Shown here piece after piece: positions 1 to 10,358 of a DNA stretch of 64,000 nucleotides. The DNA lies in the NCBI RefSeq assembly GCF_000155675.2, contig NC_020911.1, positions 1,540,501 through 1,604,500 of the forward strand. Reading direction: 5' to 3'. The position numbers were made by a program, and so were the translations under genes. Each line of letters begins with the position of its first letter. Position 1 is the stretch's first letter. Origin of the DNA: Octadecabacter antarcticus 307. Lineage in GTDB: Bacteria; Pseudomonadota; Alphaproteobacteria; Rhodobacterales; Rhodobacteraceae. The notes below the pieces were generated by a model that did no database searches, was not told the DNA's origin, and worked only from the letters and a program-made list of their open reading frames with translations.

Positions 1-225
1 GCCTGTCAATTCACCTACACGTGCGACGGTGCTGCGGAACAAATCCACGAACAGGCTTCATGGGTTCGTGTTGGCAAAGTTGCACGACTGCTGCTTGACG
101 GCGCACCACGCCAGCTTACGGATGGTGCTACACATTATCACACACGGGCCGTAAACCCGCGCTGGGCTCGGATATTTCCGCGCACCGCCAGCATCGGGGC
201 GCATTACTTTTATCGGGAAGGCTAA
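1..225 (+). CDS. Cell wall hydrolase (SleB/Hydrolase_2 type), C-terminal part
   Basis: An open frame enters from the left edge and ends with TAA at 223-225; 74 residues are visible. The pattern C-x7-C, then THYHT, NPRWA and a final IGAHYFYR matches the C-terminal half of the SleB-like cell wall hydrolases (Hydrolase_2) common in Rhodobacterales. These are lytic transglycosylase or amidase-type enzymes acting on peptidoglycan. The signal peptide and catalytic Glu would lie upstream, outside the window. No terminator hairpin is obvious before folB. Confidence 0.75.
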   Translation, partial: ACQFTYTCDGAAEQIHEQASWVRVGKVARLLLDGAPRQLTDGATHYHTRAVNPRWARIFPRTASIGAHYFYREG

Positions 226-363
226 CCGCCACTCCAAACCGCCACTCCATATAATGGACCCGTCGCTTCTGCCCCTAATGGTGGCGTAACAGGTGGTTGT
301 CGGGAGCCTTCCAGCTTAGTATCCACGCTTAACAACTGCGCAAAGACACAAAGTGGGAAAAGC

Positions 364-1272
364 ATGAGCCGCGATACAAGATTGGCCTTTTCCCACCCCG
401 CAGAGCGGGCAGAGGCGACCACCCCAAGCGGAAAAATCGGCCTGCGCGACCGCATTTCCCTGCGCGATTACATTACCGAAGTCGAAATTGGCGCCTTCCA
501 ACAAGAACGCGGCCACCTTCAGCGCATAAAATTCAATGTGGTGGTTGAGGTCGACGCGCTGACGGGTCCGATTGACGACGATGTGGACCGCATCCTGTCG
601 TATGATCGCGTCACCGAAGCGATTGAGGCTGAACTAGGGGCAGAGCGGCTTAATCTGCTTGAAACGTTGGCAGCACGGGTGGCCGAACGCATTCTGCTGG
701 AACCCCAAGCGTTGCGGGTATTTGTGCGGATCGAAAAGATTGATCGAGGGCCATATTCCCTTGGTGTGGAAATCATGCGCGAACAGGGTGGCAATAAGGA
801 CGCCGCGGTGGAAACCGTCGAGGATCCGCACCCGCGGGTGGTGTATTTGTCCAACGAAACCGTCGCAGCGAGCGGGCTTGCGGCGTTGATTGATGATCTT
901 TCGGCGGATGAGATTCCGCTGATCTTCTGCGTCGGGGCGGGTGATGTAGCCACGCCGCAAACCCGCATCGCCATGGCGCAACGGCGCATTGATCTGCTGG
1001 CGATTGAACAAAACGCATGGGTTTTGGCGGGGCGCGACAAACGCTGCGTCGTGGTTGGTACGCGCACCGAACTTGATTGGGCAATGAAGAACGGCCAGAT
1101 TTGCGTTTGGGCACCGTCAAAAATTGTGCTCGATGCGGCGGACAGTCCCGGTGCTGACGCGCGCGACGCGCTGGGGTTGGTGGCATGGTTCGCCGGCCAA
1201 TTGCAGGCACTAGAACTTGTGGTTGTCGGCGCAGATGCGCCGAACTGCGAGATTCCAACCCGCGTGATTTGA
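364..1272 (+). CDS. folB: Dihydroneopterin aldolase with long C-terminal extension
   Basis: The first ~140 residues carry the FolB fold: a start like IGLRDRISLRDYITEVEIGAF, the conserved Glu/Lys surroundings and GPYSLGVEI near residue 135. The enzyme splits 7,8-dihydroneopterin to 6-hydroxymethyl-dihydropterin in folate synthesis. At 302 residues it is more than twice the usual ~120; residues ~150-302 form a second part with an LIFCVGAGDV stretch that I cannot assign. The ATG at 364 follows a weak purine-rich site. The TGA overlaps the folP ATG (TGATG), so the two are translationally coupled. The extra region looks like real coding sequence in the same frame. Confidence 0.88.
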   Translation: MSRDTRLAFSHPAERAEATTPSGKIGLRDRISLRDYITEVEIGAFQQERGHLQRIKFNVVVEVDALTGPIDDDVDRILSYDRVTEAIEAELGAERLNLLETLAARVAERILLEPQALRVFVRIEKIDRGPYSLGVEIMREQGGNKDAAVETVEDPHPRVVYLSNETVAASGLAALIDDLSADEIPLIFCVGAGDVATPQTRIAMAQRRIDLLAIEQNAWVLAGRDKRCVVVGTRTELDWAMKNGQICVWAPSKIVLDAADSPGADARDALGLVAWFAGQLQALELVVVGADAPNCEIPTRVI

Positions 1273-2267
1273 TGGTGTACTACCGCCCCATCGCCATGAC
1301 TGACCCGCACCGCCCTGCAGCGGCTAAAACCCTTGCCGGTGGCTGGTGCTGGTTCACCCATGCGCAGCGGCTGGAACGCGGCCAGCCAAGCAGGCTTGTT
1401 GCAGTGGCCGAAATTCCTGAAGGCGTTCTGAACCGTCTCACGTCCTCACGTGCGCCGATCGCGGGGCTGGACATGCTCGCGCCCAAAATAATGGGCATCC
1501 TTAACGTGACACCCGACAGCTTTTCGGATGGCGGGTTGTTCAACGCCCCAGACGCAGCGCTTGCACAGGCCCGCACGATGGTGGCGGACGGGGCGGACAT
1601 CCTTGATATCGGGGGGGAAAGCACGCGGCCCGGTGCCGCGACAGTGGACGTGGACGAGGAAATCGCGCGCATAGCGCCAGTGATTGCCGCGATCCGCATG
1701 GATAGTGACACGCCCATTTCGATCGACACCCGTAAAGCCCGCGTCGCACAGGCGGCGTTTGCTGCGGGGGCGTCAATGGTCAATGACGTGTCCGCCTTTA
1801 CATATGATCCGGAAATTGCCCGTGTCACTGCTGGGGCAGGTGCGCCATGCTGCCTGATGCATGCCATGGGCGAACCCGCGACAATGCAAGACGCGCCGAC
1901 ATATGGCGATGTCACGCTCGACGTTTACGACGCCCTTGAAGAGCGGATCAATACTGCAGAGGCGGCGGGAATTGGCCGGCACCAAATCATCGTCGATCCG
2001 GGTATTGGTTTTGGCAAGACCCAAGATCACAATCTGACCCTGTTGAAAAACCTATCTATTTTTCATGGGCTTGGCTGCGCGATTCTGCTTGGCGCATCGC
2101 GCAAGCGGTTCATTGGTACACTTGGAAACGCACCAGACGCACGTGACCGCACGGCGGGTTCGGTGGCGATCGCGTTGCACGGGATCGGGCAGGGTATGCA
2201 AATCCTGCGCGTCCATGATACGTTTGCGACAAGACAGGCAATGAGCCTGCATATGGCAGTGAATTAG
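1272..2267 (+). CDS. folP: Dihydropteroate synthase
   Basis: Joins p-aminobenzoate to 6-hydroxymethyl-dihydropterin pyrophosphate in the cytoplasm, the step after FolB and the sulfonamide target. Family signatures appear in order: MGILNVTPDSFSDGG, DILDIGGESTRPGA, ISIDTRKA, MVNDVSAF, IVDPGIGFGKT and LLGASRKRFIG. The frame is open further upstream, but the start at 1272 (MVYYRPIAMT) overlaps the folB stop and avoids a long overlap; the ATG encoding the internal Met of PIAMT is an alternative. At 331 residues it has about 50-70 extra N-terminal residues compared with typical FolP. It is followed after 28 bases by glmM, a common alphaproteobacterial order. Confidence 0.95.
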   Translation: MVYYRPIAMTDPHRPAAAKTLAGGWCWFTHAQRLERGQPSRLVAVAEIPEGVLNRLTSSRAPIAGLDMLAPKIMGILNVTPDSFSDGGLFNAPDAALAQARTMVADGADILDIGGESTRPGAATVDVDEEIARIAPVIAAIRMDSDTPISIDTRKARVAQAAFAAGASMVNDVSAFTYDPEIARVTAGAGAPCCLMHAMGEPATMQDAPTYGDVTLDVYDALEERINTAEAAGIGRHQIIVDPGIGFGKTQDHNLTLLKNLSIFHGLGCAILLGASRKRFIGTLGNAPDARDRTAGSVAIALHGIGQGMQILRVHDTFATRQAMSLHMAVN

Positions 2268-2295
2268 CACTTTCTAGTAAGTTAGGCGGGACACC

Positions 2296-3651
2296 ATGGC
2301 ACGTAAATTTTTTGGAACAGATGGTGTGCGTGGTACCGCCAACAAATACCCTATGACAGCAGAAATGGGTTTAAAAATTGGCGCTGCAGCAGGGCGCTAT
2401 TTTCGCAACGATGGATCAAACGGCCACCGTGTTGTGATCGGCAAAGACACGCGCCTGTCGGGCTATATGTTCGAATCCGCGCTGACCGCTGGTCTGACCA
2501 GCACGGGCATGAATGTGCTCCTACTCGGCCCGATCCCGACACCCGGTGTCGGGTTGCTAACAACGTCGATGCGCGCTGATCTTGGCATCATGATTTCCGC
2601 CAGTCACAACCCTGCCGTGGACAATGGCATCAAGTTTTTCGGGCCTGACGGGTACAAATTGTCTGATGAGGCCGAGGTAGAGATCGAACGCCTGTTAGAG
2701 GGTACAATCGAGCCCGCGCAGGCGTCCAATATTGGCCGTGCAAAACGTATTGATGATGGTCGTTTCCGCTACGCCGAACGCCTGAAGGGGACGTTCCCGC
2801 ATGGGATGCGGTTGGACGGGATTAAGGTCGTCATCGATTGCGCGAACGGCGCAGGCTACAAGGTCGCGCCTGAGGTTTTGTGGGAACTTGGCGCAACGGT
2901 CATTCCTGTTGGCACCAACCCTGACGGCTTTAATATCAACGATGGCTGCGGGTCTACAGCGCCGCGCACGGCGGCGGAAACCATCGTTACCCACGGCGCG
3001 GATGTCGGGATTTGTCTGGACGGCGACGCGGACCGCGTGATGATTTTGGACCAACATGGAAACGTCGCTGATGGCGATCAGATCATGGGGCTTTTCGCCA
3101 ATCGCTGGGCTAAAACGGATCGTTTGAACAAGGGCACACTGGTCGCGACTGTCATGTCCAATCTCGGGCTGGAACGATACCTGAATGACAAGGGTTTGGT
3201 CCTTGAACGCACCGATGTTGGCGACCGTTATGTGGTCGAGGCGATGCGCGCAGGAGGGTTTAATCTGGGTGGTGAACAGTCCGGTCATATCGTGATGACG
3301 GATTTTGCCACTACGGGCGATGGTCTACTGGCAGGTCTGCAATTCCTTGCGGCGATGATCGAAACTGGCAAACCGGCGTCCGAACTGATCCGTGTGTTTG
3401 AAACCGTGCCGCAGATGCTGAAAAACGTGCGCTACAGTGATGGGGCGGACCCGCTGGACCAAGCCGCTGTAAAGGCCGTGATTGCGGCGGCCGAAGCGTC
3501 ACTTGTGGGCAAAGGCCGCCTGTTGATCCGCAAATCCGGCACTGAACCATTGATCCGCGTGATGGCAGAATGCGAAGAAGACGCGCTGCTGGCAAAGGTA
3601 GTAGACGGTATCGTGGCGCAGGTCGAAGCTGTGGTGACAGTTAGCGCCTAA
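2296..3651 (+). CDS. glmM: Phosphoglucosamine mutase
   Basis: Converts glucosamine-6-phosphate to glucosamine-1-phosphate for UDP-GlcNAc, feeding peptidoglycan and LPS synthesis. The protein has 451 residues, the normal family size. It begins [13 protein letters not shown]; the active phosphoserine is expected at Ser103 in SASHNP; the metal loop is [11 protein letters not shown] (~residues 245-255), the sugar loop GEQSGHIV, and the phosphate-binding loop [12 protein letters not shown] near the C-terminus. A GGCGGGA site precedes the ATG. It is the third gene of the folB-folP-glmM run. Its last 11 bases overlap the 3' end of the convergent DMT transporter gene. Confidence 0.97.
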   Translation: MARKFFGTDGVRGTANKYPMTAEMGLKIGAAAGRYFRNDGSNGHRVVIGKDTRLSGYMFESALTAGLTSTGMNVLLLGPIPTPGVGLLTTSMRADLGIMISASHNPAVDNGIKFFGPDGYKLSDEAEVEIERLLEGTIEPAQASNIGRAKRIDDGRFRYAERLKGTFPHGMRLDGIKVVIDCANGAGYKVAPEVLWELGATVIPVGTNPDGFNINDGCGSTAPRTAAETIVTHGADVGICLDGDADRVMILDQHGNVADGDQIMGLFANRWAKTDRLNKGTLVATVMSNLGLERYLNDKGLVLERTDVGDRYVVEAMRAGGFNLGGEQSGHIVMTDFATTGDGLLAGLQFLAAMIETGKPASELIRVFETVPQMLKNVRYSDGADPLDQAAVKAVIAAAEASLVGKGRLLIRKSGTEPLIRVMAECEEDALLAKVVDGIVAQVEAVVTVSA

Positions 3652-4537
3652 GTAGCTTTCGAAGAGCCACCCATTGGCTGATCGCGAGGCCGCACAGTAT
3701 CAACGCCAGTGCCGCAAAGAAGCGAAGTGGTAAGACTTCTGAAAGCACCCAAACGCCGAAGATCATGGACCAAACTGGCACCTGGTAGTTCACCAATGTC
3801 ATGAAAACCGATCCGGCGGTGCGAATGGTTTGCACCCGAAGCAAGGCCGCAAATGCCGTCGGGACCAGCCCGAGGAAGACGATCGCATAGCCCGCGCGCC
3901 CGTCCACCCAAACCGGTACGCCCTCAAACACCAACATCGCGGGGATTAGGAAGATCGCGCCCACGACCAGCGTTAATGCGGCCATCACGATGCTGTCGAT
4001 TGGCGGGCATACGCGGGTCAGCACGCTTGAGATCGCATAAGACAGCGACGCCCCGATGCAGGCCAGTTGCGGCAGCGCGAGGCTGGCTTGCGAGAAATCA
4101 AACGCCGTCGGGCCGATGAGCACGGCAGCGCCAATGAAGCCCCAAATTACGCCCACGGTCTTACGCGTCGACATCTTTTCGTCGCTAAACACATGCGCCA
4201 TTGGCAGAACAAACAGCGGCAATACGGCCATCGAAATACCAGCAAACGCTGATGGCACATACTGTTGGCCCCAAGACAGCAACGCGAACGGCAGGGCGGT
4301 GTTCAGCATGCCGATCACAGCCAAATAGCCCCAAACCTCGCGTCCATGGGGCATTTGGCGGCCCATGAAGCGAACTAACAACAGCAAGGTGACTGCCCCC
4401 AAAGTCGTGCGCGCACAGGCGACGGTCAAGGGGCCGTAGCCTTCGAGCGCAATCGCCACGACCATAAACGTGCCACCCCATATCAGGCCGAGCAGCAGGA
4501 TCGACAGCCAATTGAACAGGGTGGGTTGGGTGGTCAT
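3641..4537 (-). CDS. EamA/DMT-superfamily membrane transporter
   Basis: A 298-residue, very hydrophobic protein with about ten transmembrane helices in two repeated EamA halves. It starts with [18 protein letters not shown], the usual first-helix signature; the second half begins near [15 protein letters not shown]. Members export amino acids or other metabolites, but the substrate cannot be told from sequence. The gene is transcribed toward glmM and overlaps it tail to tail by 11 bases. The C-terminus is basic (LRKLLRR), as expected for a cytoplasmic tail. No operon partner is seen; the divergent neighbour is a pseudogene. Confidence 0.9.
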   Translation of the reverse strand: MTTQPTLFNWLSILLLGLIWGGTFMVVAIALEGYGPLTVACARTTLGAVTLLLLVRFMGRQMPHGREVWGYLAVIGMLNTALPFALLSWGQQYVPSAFAGISMAVLPLFVLPMAHVFSDEKMSTRKTVGVIWGFIGAAVLIGPTAFDFSQASLALPQLACIGASLSYAISSVLTRVCPPIDSIVMAALTLVVGAIFLIPAMLVFEGVPVWVDGRAGYAIVFLGLVPTAFAALLRVQTIRTAGSVFMTLVNYQVPVWSMIFGVWVLSEVLPLRFFAALALILCGLAISQWVALRKLLRR

Positions 4538-4658
4538 GGATCGGTTTGACCAGACGGCGTTGGGATTGTCTAGGGACCGTCAATGCAGCTTGCGGTTTGG
4601 ACAAAATACGTCTTCAGAGTATCCTGAAGAAGGTTTCTGTAGACGTCAGGAGGCAGCG

Positions 4659-5949
4659 ATGACACGCCGTCAAGAGCAGACAGATGTCCTTGTGATTGGG
4701 GGCGGCACGGCAGAGCTTGACGCGGCGTTGCGGCAGGTCGTCAAGGCTTGAGCGTCACCGTTCTTGAGGCGACGAGCAAGGTCGGCGGCGTGACTGCGTT
4801 TTGCCCCGGCACGCCGTGGGGTGGCGGGTATCCGGTGGACCATTATCAATGGTGGCTTCCTCGAAGAACTGACCGCGCGGCTCGAGGCAATGACACCTCC
4901 CGCAGCACAAAAACGCCCCTATAACCTCGCGAATTTCGGCCCCTGAGATCACCTGCGACCACGATATCGCGACCCTTACCATGTTCGAGATGCTTGAAGA
5001 AGCAGGGGCGCACTCTGTTGAATGCCGCAGCGATTAGATCGACGATGGTGGGCGCAGCGATCCAATCCGTGGCGTGTTATGAGCCGAACGGGTCTTTCAC
5101 AATCACGCCAAAGATCGTCATCGACTGTTCTGGTGACGGTGATATTTCAGCCAAGGCAGGTGAGCCATAGGTGCTGGGCGATGACAGTAGTAACACGATG
5201 GCTCTGACGATTTCGTTTCATATGGTGGGGGTTGATTGGGTCACAGCTTTTGTGGACTCCGGTCCTTATTTCACCACCTATGCCGGACGCGACGTTGCCC
5301 AAGAGTGTCCGCACTCTGACCTGAAGAAACTGTATCTGATGAAGGGGTTTCACGCGGGAACGGTGTTTTGCAATTCGGTCCATGTGCGCAGCGTGGATGG
5401 GACCGATCCGGTGGCTGTGGGGGCAGCCACGCGAGAGGGCCGCAGGCGGTGTTTGAAGCTGTCACAGTTCCTGAAAAGCGAAGTGGTGGGGATTGAGGGC
5501 GCGTTCATGTCCCTGCTTTTGCCCACAGTTGGCGTGCGTGTAACCCGCTAGCATAAAGGGGTGTCTCAATTGACGGGCGCAGACCTCGCAAAGGGGAGAA
5601 GTTCGCGAATGGCATCGTGAGCTGTGACAATCCGGTTGATGATGTGAAGCGCAGTGACGAAGACATGACCCACTATGCAGCGATCGCAAAGGGCGGATAC
5701 TAAACGATTCCGGTCCGGTCCCTGATCTCTGCGGATGAATCCAATCTGGTGTTCGCTGGGCGGATCCTATCCGCTGATCCTGTGGCCTTTGCGTCAGTGC
5801 GGGGTATGCCGCAGTGCATCGCCATGGGCCAAGCAACGGGGACGGCTGCGGCCTTGGCTTTGGACGCCGGATGCGCTGTGCAACAAATCGACGCCAGCCG
5901 CCTGATTGCGCAATTGACAGGCCGAGGCATCGATCGACTGGCGAGGTAG
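4659..5949 (+). pseudogene. FAD-dependent oxidoreductase, multiply disrupted
   Basis: An AGGAGG site precedes ATG 4659, and the first frame reads TDVLVIGGGTAELDAAL, an FAD-binding Rossmann start (normally GGGTAGL). That frame stops at 4751, but the text continues in another frame as SVTVLEATSKVGGVTAFCPG. Further pieces are found near 5171-5551 (FVDSGPYFTTYAGRD) and 5700-5949 (SNLVFAGRILSADPVAFASVRGMPQCIAMGQ, then GTAAALA), the C-terminal FAD motif of the FAD_oxidored family. Several frameshifts and stops separate them, so no functional protein is expected. The intact enzyme would have had roughly 430 residues. Confidence 0.85.
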
Positions 5950-6015
5950 CTTTGCGTGTGAATGCAATAACATGTTGTTAATAATTAAAATTATTTACGT
6001 GTAAGGTCGAAACTG

Positions 6016-6049
6016 AAAAGGGCCCCGCACCGCGAGGCCCTTGTTGTTT
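6016..6049 (-). terminator. Rho-independent terminator of ilvC
   Basis: AAGGGCC (6018-6024) pairs with GGCCCTT (6036-6042) around an 11-base loop. It sits just downstream of the ilvC stop; on the minus strand the stem is followed by CCCTTTTC. The plus-strand side has TTGTTGTTT, so it may act in both directions. Confidence 0.7.
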
Positions 6050-6065
6050 GATGTCGCCTCGACGA

Positions 6066-7100
<1,035 letters not shown>

Positions 7101-7223
7101 TTATTGAGGTTAGAATTGGAGTTCTTATGGCTCACATTTGAGCGCGTTGCGAGGCCTGTTCTTCGCTGTTTCTTTTCCAAGATGAATTTGTTATGCGTAG
7201 TTAATGCCAATTTTGAATATTTC

Positions 7224-7679
7224 ATGCTTGATGACCTAGATCGCCGTTTGCTGCGCCAATTGCAGGCCGAACCGACCTTGACAGCCGCAGAATTGGGCCA
7301 ACGGGCGGGTGTGTCCGCGCTTAAGGCGACGCGGCGGCTGGGGCGATTGCAGGAACGTGGTATCCTGAAAGGCCAGCATGCGGTGATCAATTGGCATGCG
7401 TTGGGCTACGTTGTTGGCGTGTCGCTGCGCATCACGCTGGATAAAACCCACGCCCGCGCGTTTGACGAATTCCTTGATGCGGCGCGCGCCGTTGCGGAAG
7501 TCACAGAAATCCAGACATTTTTGGGCCGTGTCGATGTGCGCCTGAGCGTGATCGCGTGTGATATGGCGCATTATCAGCAGATTTACCGTCAGCAGATTCT
7601 CGCGCTGCCGCACATGGCCGATATCGAAGCATTGATGACGGTGGCGACATTGCATGACGATGAAAGTCTGCCGTTATGA
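7224..7679 (+). CDS. Lrp/AsnC family transcriptional regulator
   Basis: 151 residues with the standard layout: N-terminal winged helix (LDDLDRRLLRQLQAEP, then VSALKATRRLGRLQERGIL) and a C-terminal RAM ligand domain (EVTEIQTFLGRVDVRL, then DIEALMTVATLHDDESL). The frame is open upstream to 7104, but that extension has no similarity to the family, so the start at MLDDLDRR (7224) is preferred. It is divergent from ilvC, and its last bases overlap the next regulator gene (ATGA). Members sense amino acids; local control of branched-chain synthesis is a plausible inference. Confidence 0.9.
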   Translation: MLDDLDRRLLRQLQAEPTLTAAELGQRAGVSALKATRRLGRLQERGILKGQHAVINWHALGYVVGVSLRITLDKTHARAFDEFLDAARAVAEVTEIQTFLGRVDVRLSVIACDMAHYQQIYRQQILALPHMADIEALMTVATLHDDESLPL

Positions 7680-8155
7680 TTGACTTGGACGACACAGACC
7701 GTGCGATTTTACGCGCTTTGGTGCGCGATGCGACCCAAACAGCGGCAGCAATTGGTGGGCGCATCGGACTTAGCCAGCCCGCGACGTGGCGCCGTATCAA
7801 ACGCCTGCGAGAGGCTGGTATTTTGGCAGGGCAACGCGTGTCATTGGACGCGGCAAAACTGGGCTTTGGGGTGACAGTGTTTTTGGGCATCAAACTGGCC
7901 ACAAAGGGGCGTGTGTCACTGGATGATTTCGAACGAGCGGTCACGGCGATCCCCGAGGTGCAACTGGTGGAACACGTGCTGGGACTTTACGATTATCGCT
8001 TACGGGTCGTGGCGCGCGACTTGGCAGATTTTGAACGGGTCCTGCGCCGCCGCGTAATGACATTGCCGGGCGTTGGGGATGTTGAGGCGAACGTATTACT
8101 GAGCCAAGAGCGCAGGCCAGGGCCAATTTTAGGCGTGGTTTTTAAGTGGAATTAA
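7676..8155 (+). CDS. Lrp/AsnC family transcriptional regulator (second of pair)
   Basis: 159 residues, same architecture as its upstream partner: helix-turn-helix IDLDDTDRAILRALVRD with SQPATWRRIKRLREAGILAG, then a RAM domain (VQLVEHVLGLYDYRLRVVARD, then GVGDVEANVLLSQE). The ATG overlaps the TGA of the first gene, so the two are translationally coupled and might form a heteromeric regulator. The proteins differ enough that recent duplication is unlikely. No terminator is clear downstream. Confidence 0.9.
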   Translation: MIDLDDTDRAILRALVRDATQTAAAIGGRIGLSQPATWRRIKRLREAGILAGQRVSLDAAKLGFGVTVFLGIKLATKGRVSLDDFERAVTAIPEVQLVEHVLGLYDYRLRVVARDLADFERVLRRRVMTLPGVGDVEANVLLSQERRPGPILGVVFKWN

Positions 8156-8325
8156 GAATTTTACGTGGAATTAAGGCATGTCAGCTAGGTTTTCGGTAAC
8201 ATCGTGTCTGGGAACCAGTGCTCCCAATCCGAAATTTCTTTCAAGGGGTCGCAGCGGCCTCATTGATGACGATTTGGTCATTTTACGCGATGATGCCGTA
8301 TTTCCAAATCAATTAGGAGGCTGGC

Positions 8326-8457
8326 ATGCGAAACGTCATGCGCGTGAAGGCCGCGATCGCGCGGGCCGATGCATGCTTGTATCGCGCCAAAGCAGTGGGC
8401 CGAAATCGGATGGTGGTCAATTTTCATGACGACAAGATAGATCAGGCAGTGGCTTAA
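8326..8457 (+). pseudogene. C-terminal remnant of a GGDEF (diguanylate cyclase) domain
   Basis: A 43-residue frame reads AAIARADACLYRAKAVGRNR followed by MVV, the hallmark C-terminal helix and strand of GGDEF domains (normally RADAALYRAKxxGRNRV). No GGDEF motif or the remaining ~120 residues can be read in the ~170 bases upstream. TAGGAGG happens to precede the first ATG, but the piece is too short to be an enzyme. It marks the site of a deleted or decayed cyclic-di-GMP gene between the Lrp pair and the aminotransferase gene. Confidence 0.65.
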
Positions 8458-8564
8458 ATCGATTAGTTTTTGGGTCCCTCGTATTTGACGGGGCAGGGAA
8501 ATAGGCTTTGATCCTGCGACTTGGGCAGCTTAAGTTCTTGGAAACCTCATCAAGGATAAAAAGC

Positions 8565-9698
8565 ATGGCCCCCGTTTCTAACCGCACACTTGTTGATCCC
8601 GATGGTCTATTGGAATTTTCCGTCGTGTTCACGGATCGCTCTCTCAACCATATGTCAAAAGTATTTCAAGGCGTTATGCGCGATCTCAACACGATGTTAT
8701 GCGACGTTTATAACGCCGACGCTGTGGCGATTGTACCAGGTGGCGGGACGTACGCGATGGAAGCGGTGGCGCGCCAGTTCGGTGGTGGTGCCCATGCGAT
8801 GATCGTGCGCAACGGCTGGTTTTCCTATCGGTGGAGCCAGATTTTTGACGCTGGTGATTTTGCGGCGCAAAGCACGGTTCACAAAGCGCGCCAGATCGGC
8901 AATGACAGCCGCGCGCCGTTTGCGCCGGCCCCAATTACTGACGTAACGGCGGCCATTCGGGACGCCAAGCCCGACGTCGTTTTTGCGCCACACGTTGAAA
9001 CCAGCGCAGGGATTATACTGCCGGACGACTACGTGACCGCCTTAGCCGACGCCGCCCACGAGGTCGGCGCGCTGATGGTGCTTGATTGCATCGCGTCTGG
9101 TTGCGCCTGGGTCGATATGAAAGCCACCGGTGTTGATGTGCTGATCTCCGCGCCGCAAAAAGGCTGGTCGTCGAGCCCATCTGCCGGTCTTGTGATGATG
9201 TCGACGCGGGCTTTGGAGCGGTTGGAGGCGACGACGTCAAACAGTTTTGCCATCGACCTGAAGAAATGGCACCAGATCATGCAGGCTTATTTGAACGGCG
9301 GCCACGCCTATCACGCCACGATGCCGACAGACGCACTACGCGATTTCCGCGATACAATGCAGGAGACCGCTGAGATGGGGTTTGATACGTTGCGCGCGGC
9401 GCAGTGGAAATTGGGCGAAGGTGTGCGGGCTTATTTGACGCGCAAGGGCATGAAACCGGTCGCAGCCGAAGGCTTTGGCGCGCCGGCTGTTATTGTGAGT
9501 TATACCGATGATCCCGACATTCAGAACGGGTCCAAGTTTGTAGGCGCGGGCATGCAGATTGCCGCGGGTGTGCCGCTGGCTGTCGATGAACCTGCGGATT
9601 TCCGCACGTTCCGCATTGGTCTGTTTGGAATTGATAAACTGTGGGACGTGGATGCGACGCTAAAGCAGTTCACTGATGTGGCCGATCAGGTTCTTTAA
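8565..9698 (+). CDS. Class V PLP-dependent aminotransferase (alanine/serine-glyoxylate type)
   Basis: 377 residues from ATG 8565, which lies behind an AAGGA site; the open frame upstream is not needed. The fold type I small/large aminotransferase pattern is seen: PGGGTYAMEAVA for phosphate binding, LDCIASGCAWV with Asp174 for the pyridine nitrogen, and SAPQKGWSSSPSAG with Lys199 as the PLP-binding lysine. Relatives transfer amino groups from alanine, serine or aspartate to glyoxylate or similar oxo-acids; exact specificity is not readable. It stands alone, with decayed genes on both sides. Confidence 0.88.
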   Translation: MAPVSNRTLVDPDGLLEFSVVFTDRSLNHMSKVFQGVMRDLNTMLCDVYNADAVAIVPGGGTYAMEAVARQFGGGAHAMIVRNGWFSYRWSQIFDAGDFAAQSTVHKARQIGNDSRAPFAPAPITDVTAAIRDAKPDVVFAPHVETSAGIILPDDYVTALADAAHEVGALMVLDCIASGCAWVDMKATGVDVLISAPQKGWSSSPSAGLVMMSTRALERLEATTSNSFAIDLKKWHQIMQAYLNGGHAYHATMPTDALRDFRDTMQETAEMGFDTLRAAQWKLGEGVRAYLTRKGMKPVAAEGFGAPAVIVSYTDDPDIQNGSKFVGAGMQIAAGVPLAVDEPADFRTFRIGLFGIDKLWDVDATLKQFTDVADQVL

Positions 9699-9704
9699 GC
9701 GGGT

Positions 9705-10295
9705 CTAAAGTGTTGGCGTTTCAGCCACTCCGATCAGCATATCTGACAGCGGCCAGACGTCTGCGAAGGCCGCGTCGAGTTTGGACGCAAGATCACGGGA
9801 CGGGGCCGCTGACGGTATCGGGTGGCCCGTCGCGACCAATCCTTTTTGGCGCGACAGACCGCAGTGCGCGTGGTCTTTGCCAAAGGATGGGGGCACGCGT
9901 TTGAGTTTGGGGTCCCATACCGCATAGCCCTTATCGGCGACAGACTTGATCTTCCCGACCAGATAATCCTCGTCCAAATCCGCCATTTAGCGCCAATCAA
10001 TAAGGGCGCCTTTGCCAAATACCGTCATACTGGTGCCGACGGTGACGTCGTTCGGGTTGATCCCGAAAAACAAGACTGGGTCTTGACGGGCGCCTGATTG
10101 CACCGACCGCATCATGTGTAGACGCGTGGTGTAGGGCGTTTTGTCCTTTGAAAACCGCACATCGCGGTGGGCACGAAACAGTTTTGTCGAAACAGGGCAG
10201 CCAGTAAGCGTCGCAAGGCGCGCAAACCCACCTAGCAGAGCTTTGGCGAGGTCGCGCAGAAAGCCCTTGGCGACAGGGATGAGCGTGTCGAACAT
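9705..10295 (-). pseudogene. DUF2461 family protein interrupted by an in-frame stop
   Basis: The first half (from 10295) reads KLFRAHRDVRFSKDKTPYTT and DPVLFFGINPNDVTVGTSM, the diagnostic DUF2461 core (TIGR02453). It meets TAA at 9987-9989. The very next codon is ATG in the same frame, and the remaining 93 residues (MADLDEDYLVGKIKSVADKG, later SFGKDHAHCGLSRQKGLVAT) are the family's normal C-terminal half. A point nonsense mutation, or re-initiation at TAAATG giving two chains, would explain this. The N-terminus is also shorter than in relatives. Function of the family is unknown. Confidence 0.75.
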
Positions 10296-10358
10296 AATGC
10301 CTCCCGCTCTTATGATCTGTGGCTAGACCCGCACAAAGATTGGGCATATGCCAACGCA

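Noticed and set aside
1185..1271. Upstream extension of folP
   Set aside because: The extra residues are Arg/Cys-rich shadow of folB; the TGATG overlap start at 1272 is better supported.
519..1361. Long minus-strand open frame opposite folB
   Set aside because: It is the antisense shadow of folB and folP: Ser/Arg/Ala-rich, no family pattern, and the plus-strand genes are certain.
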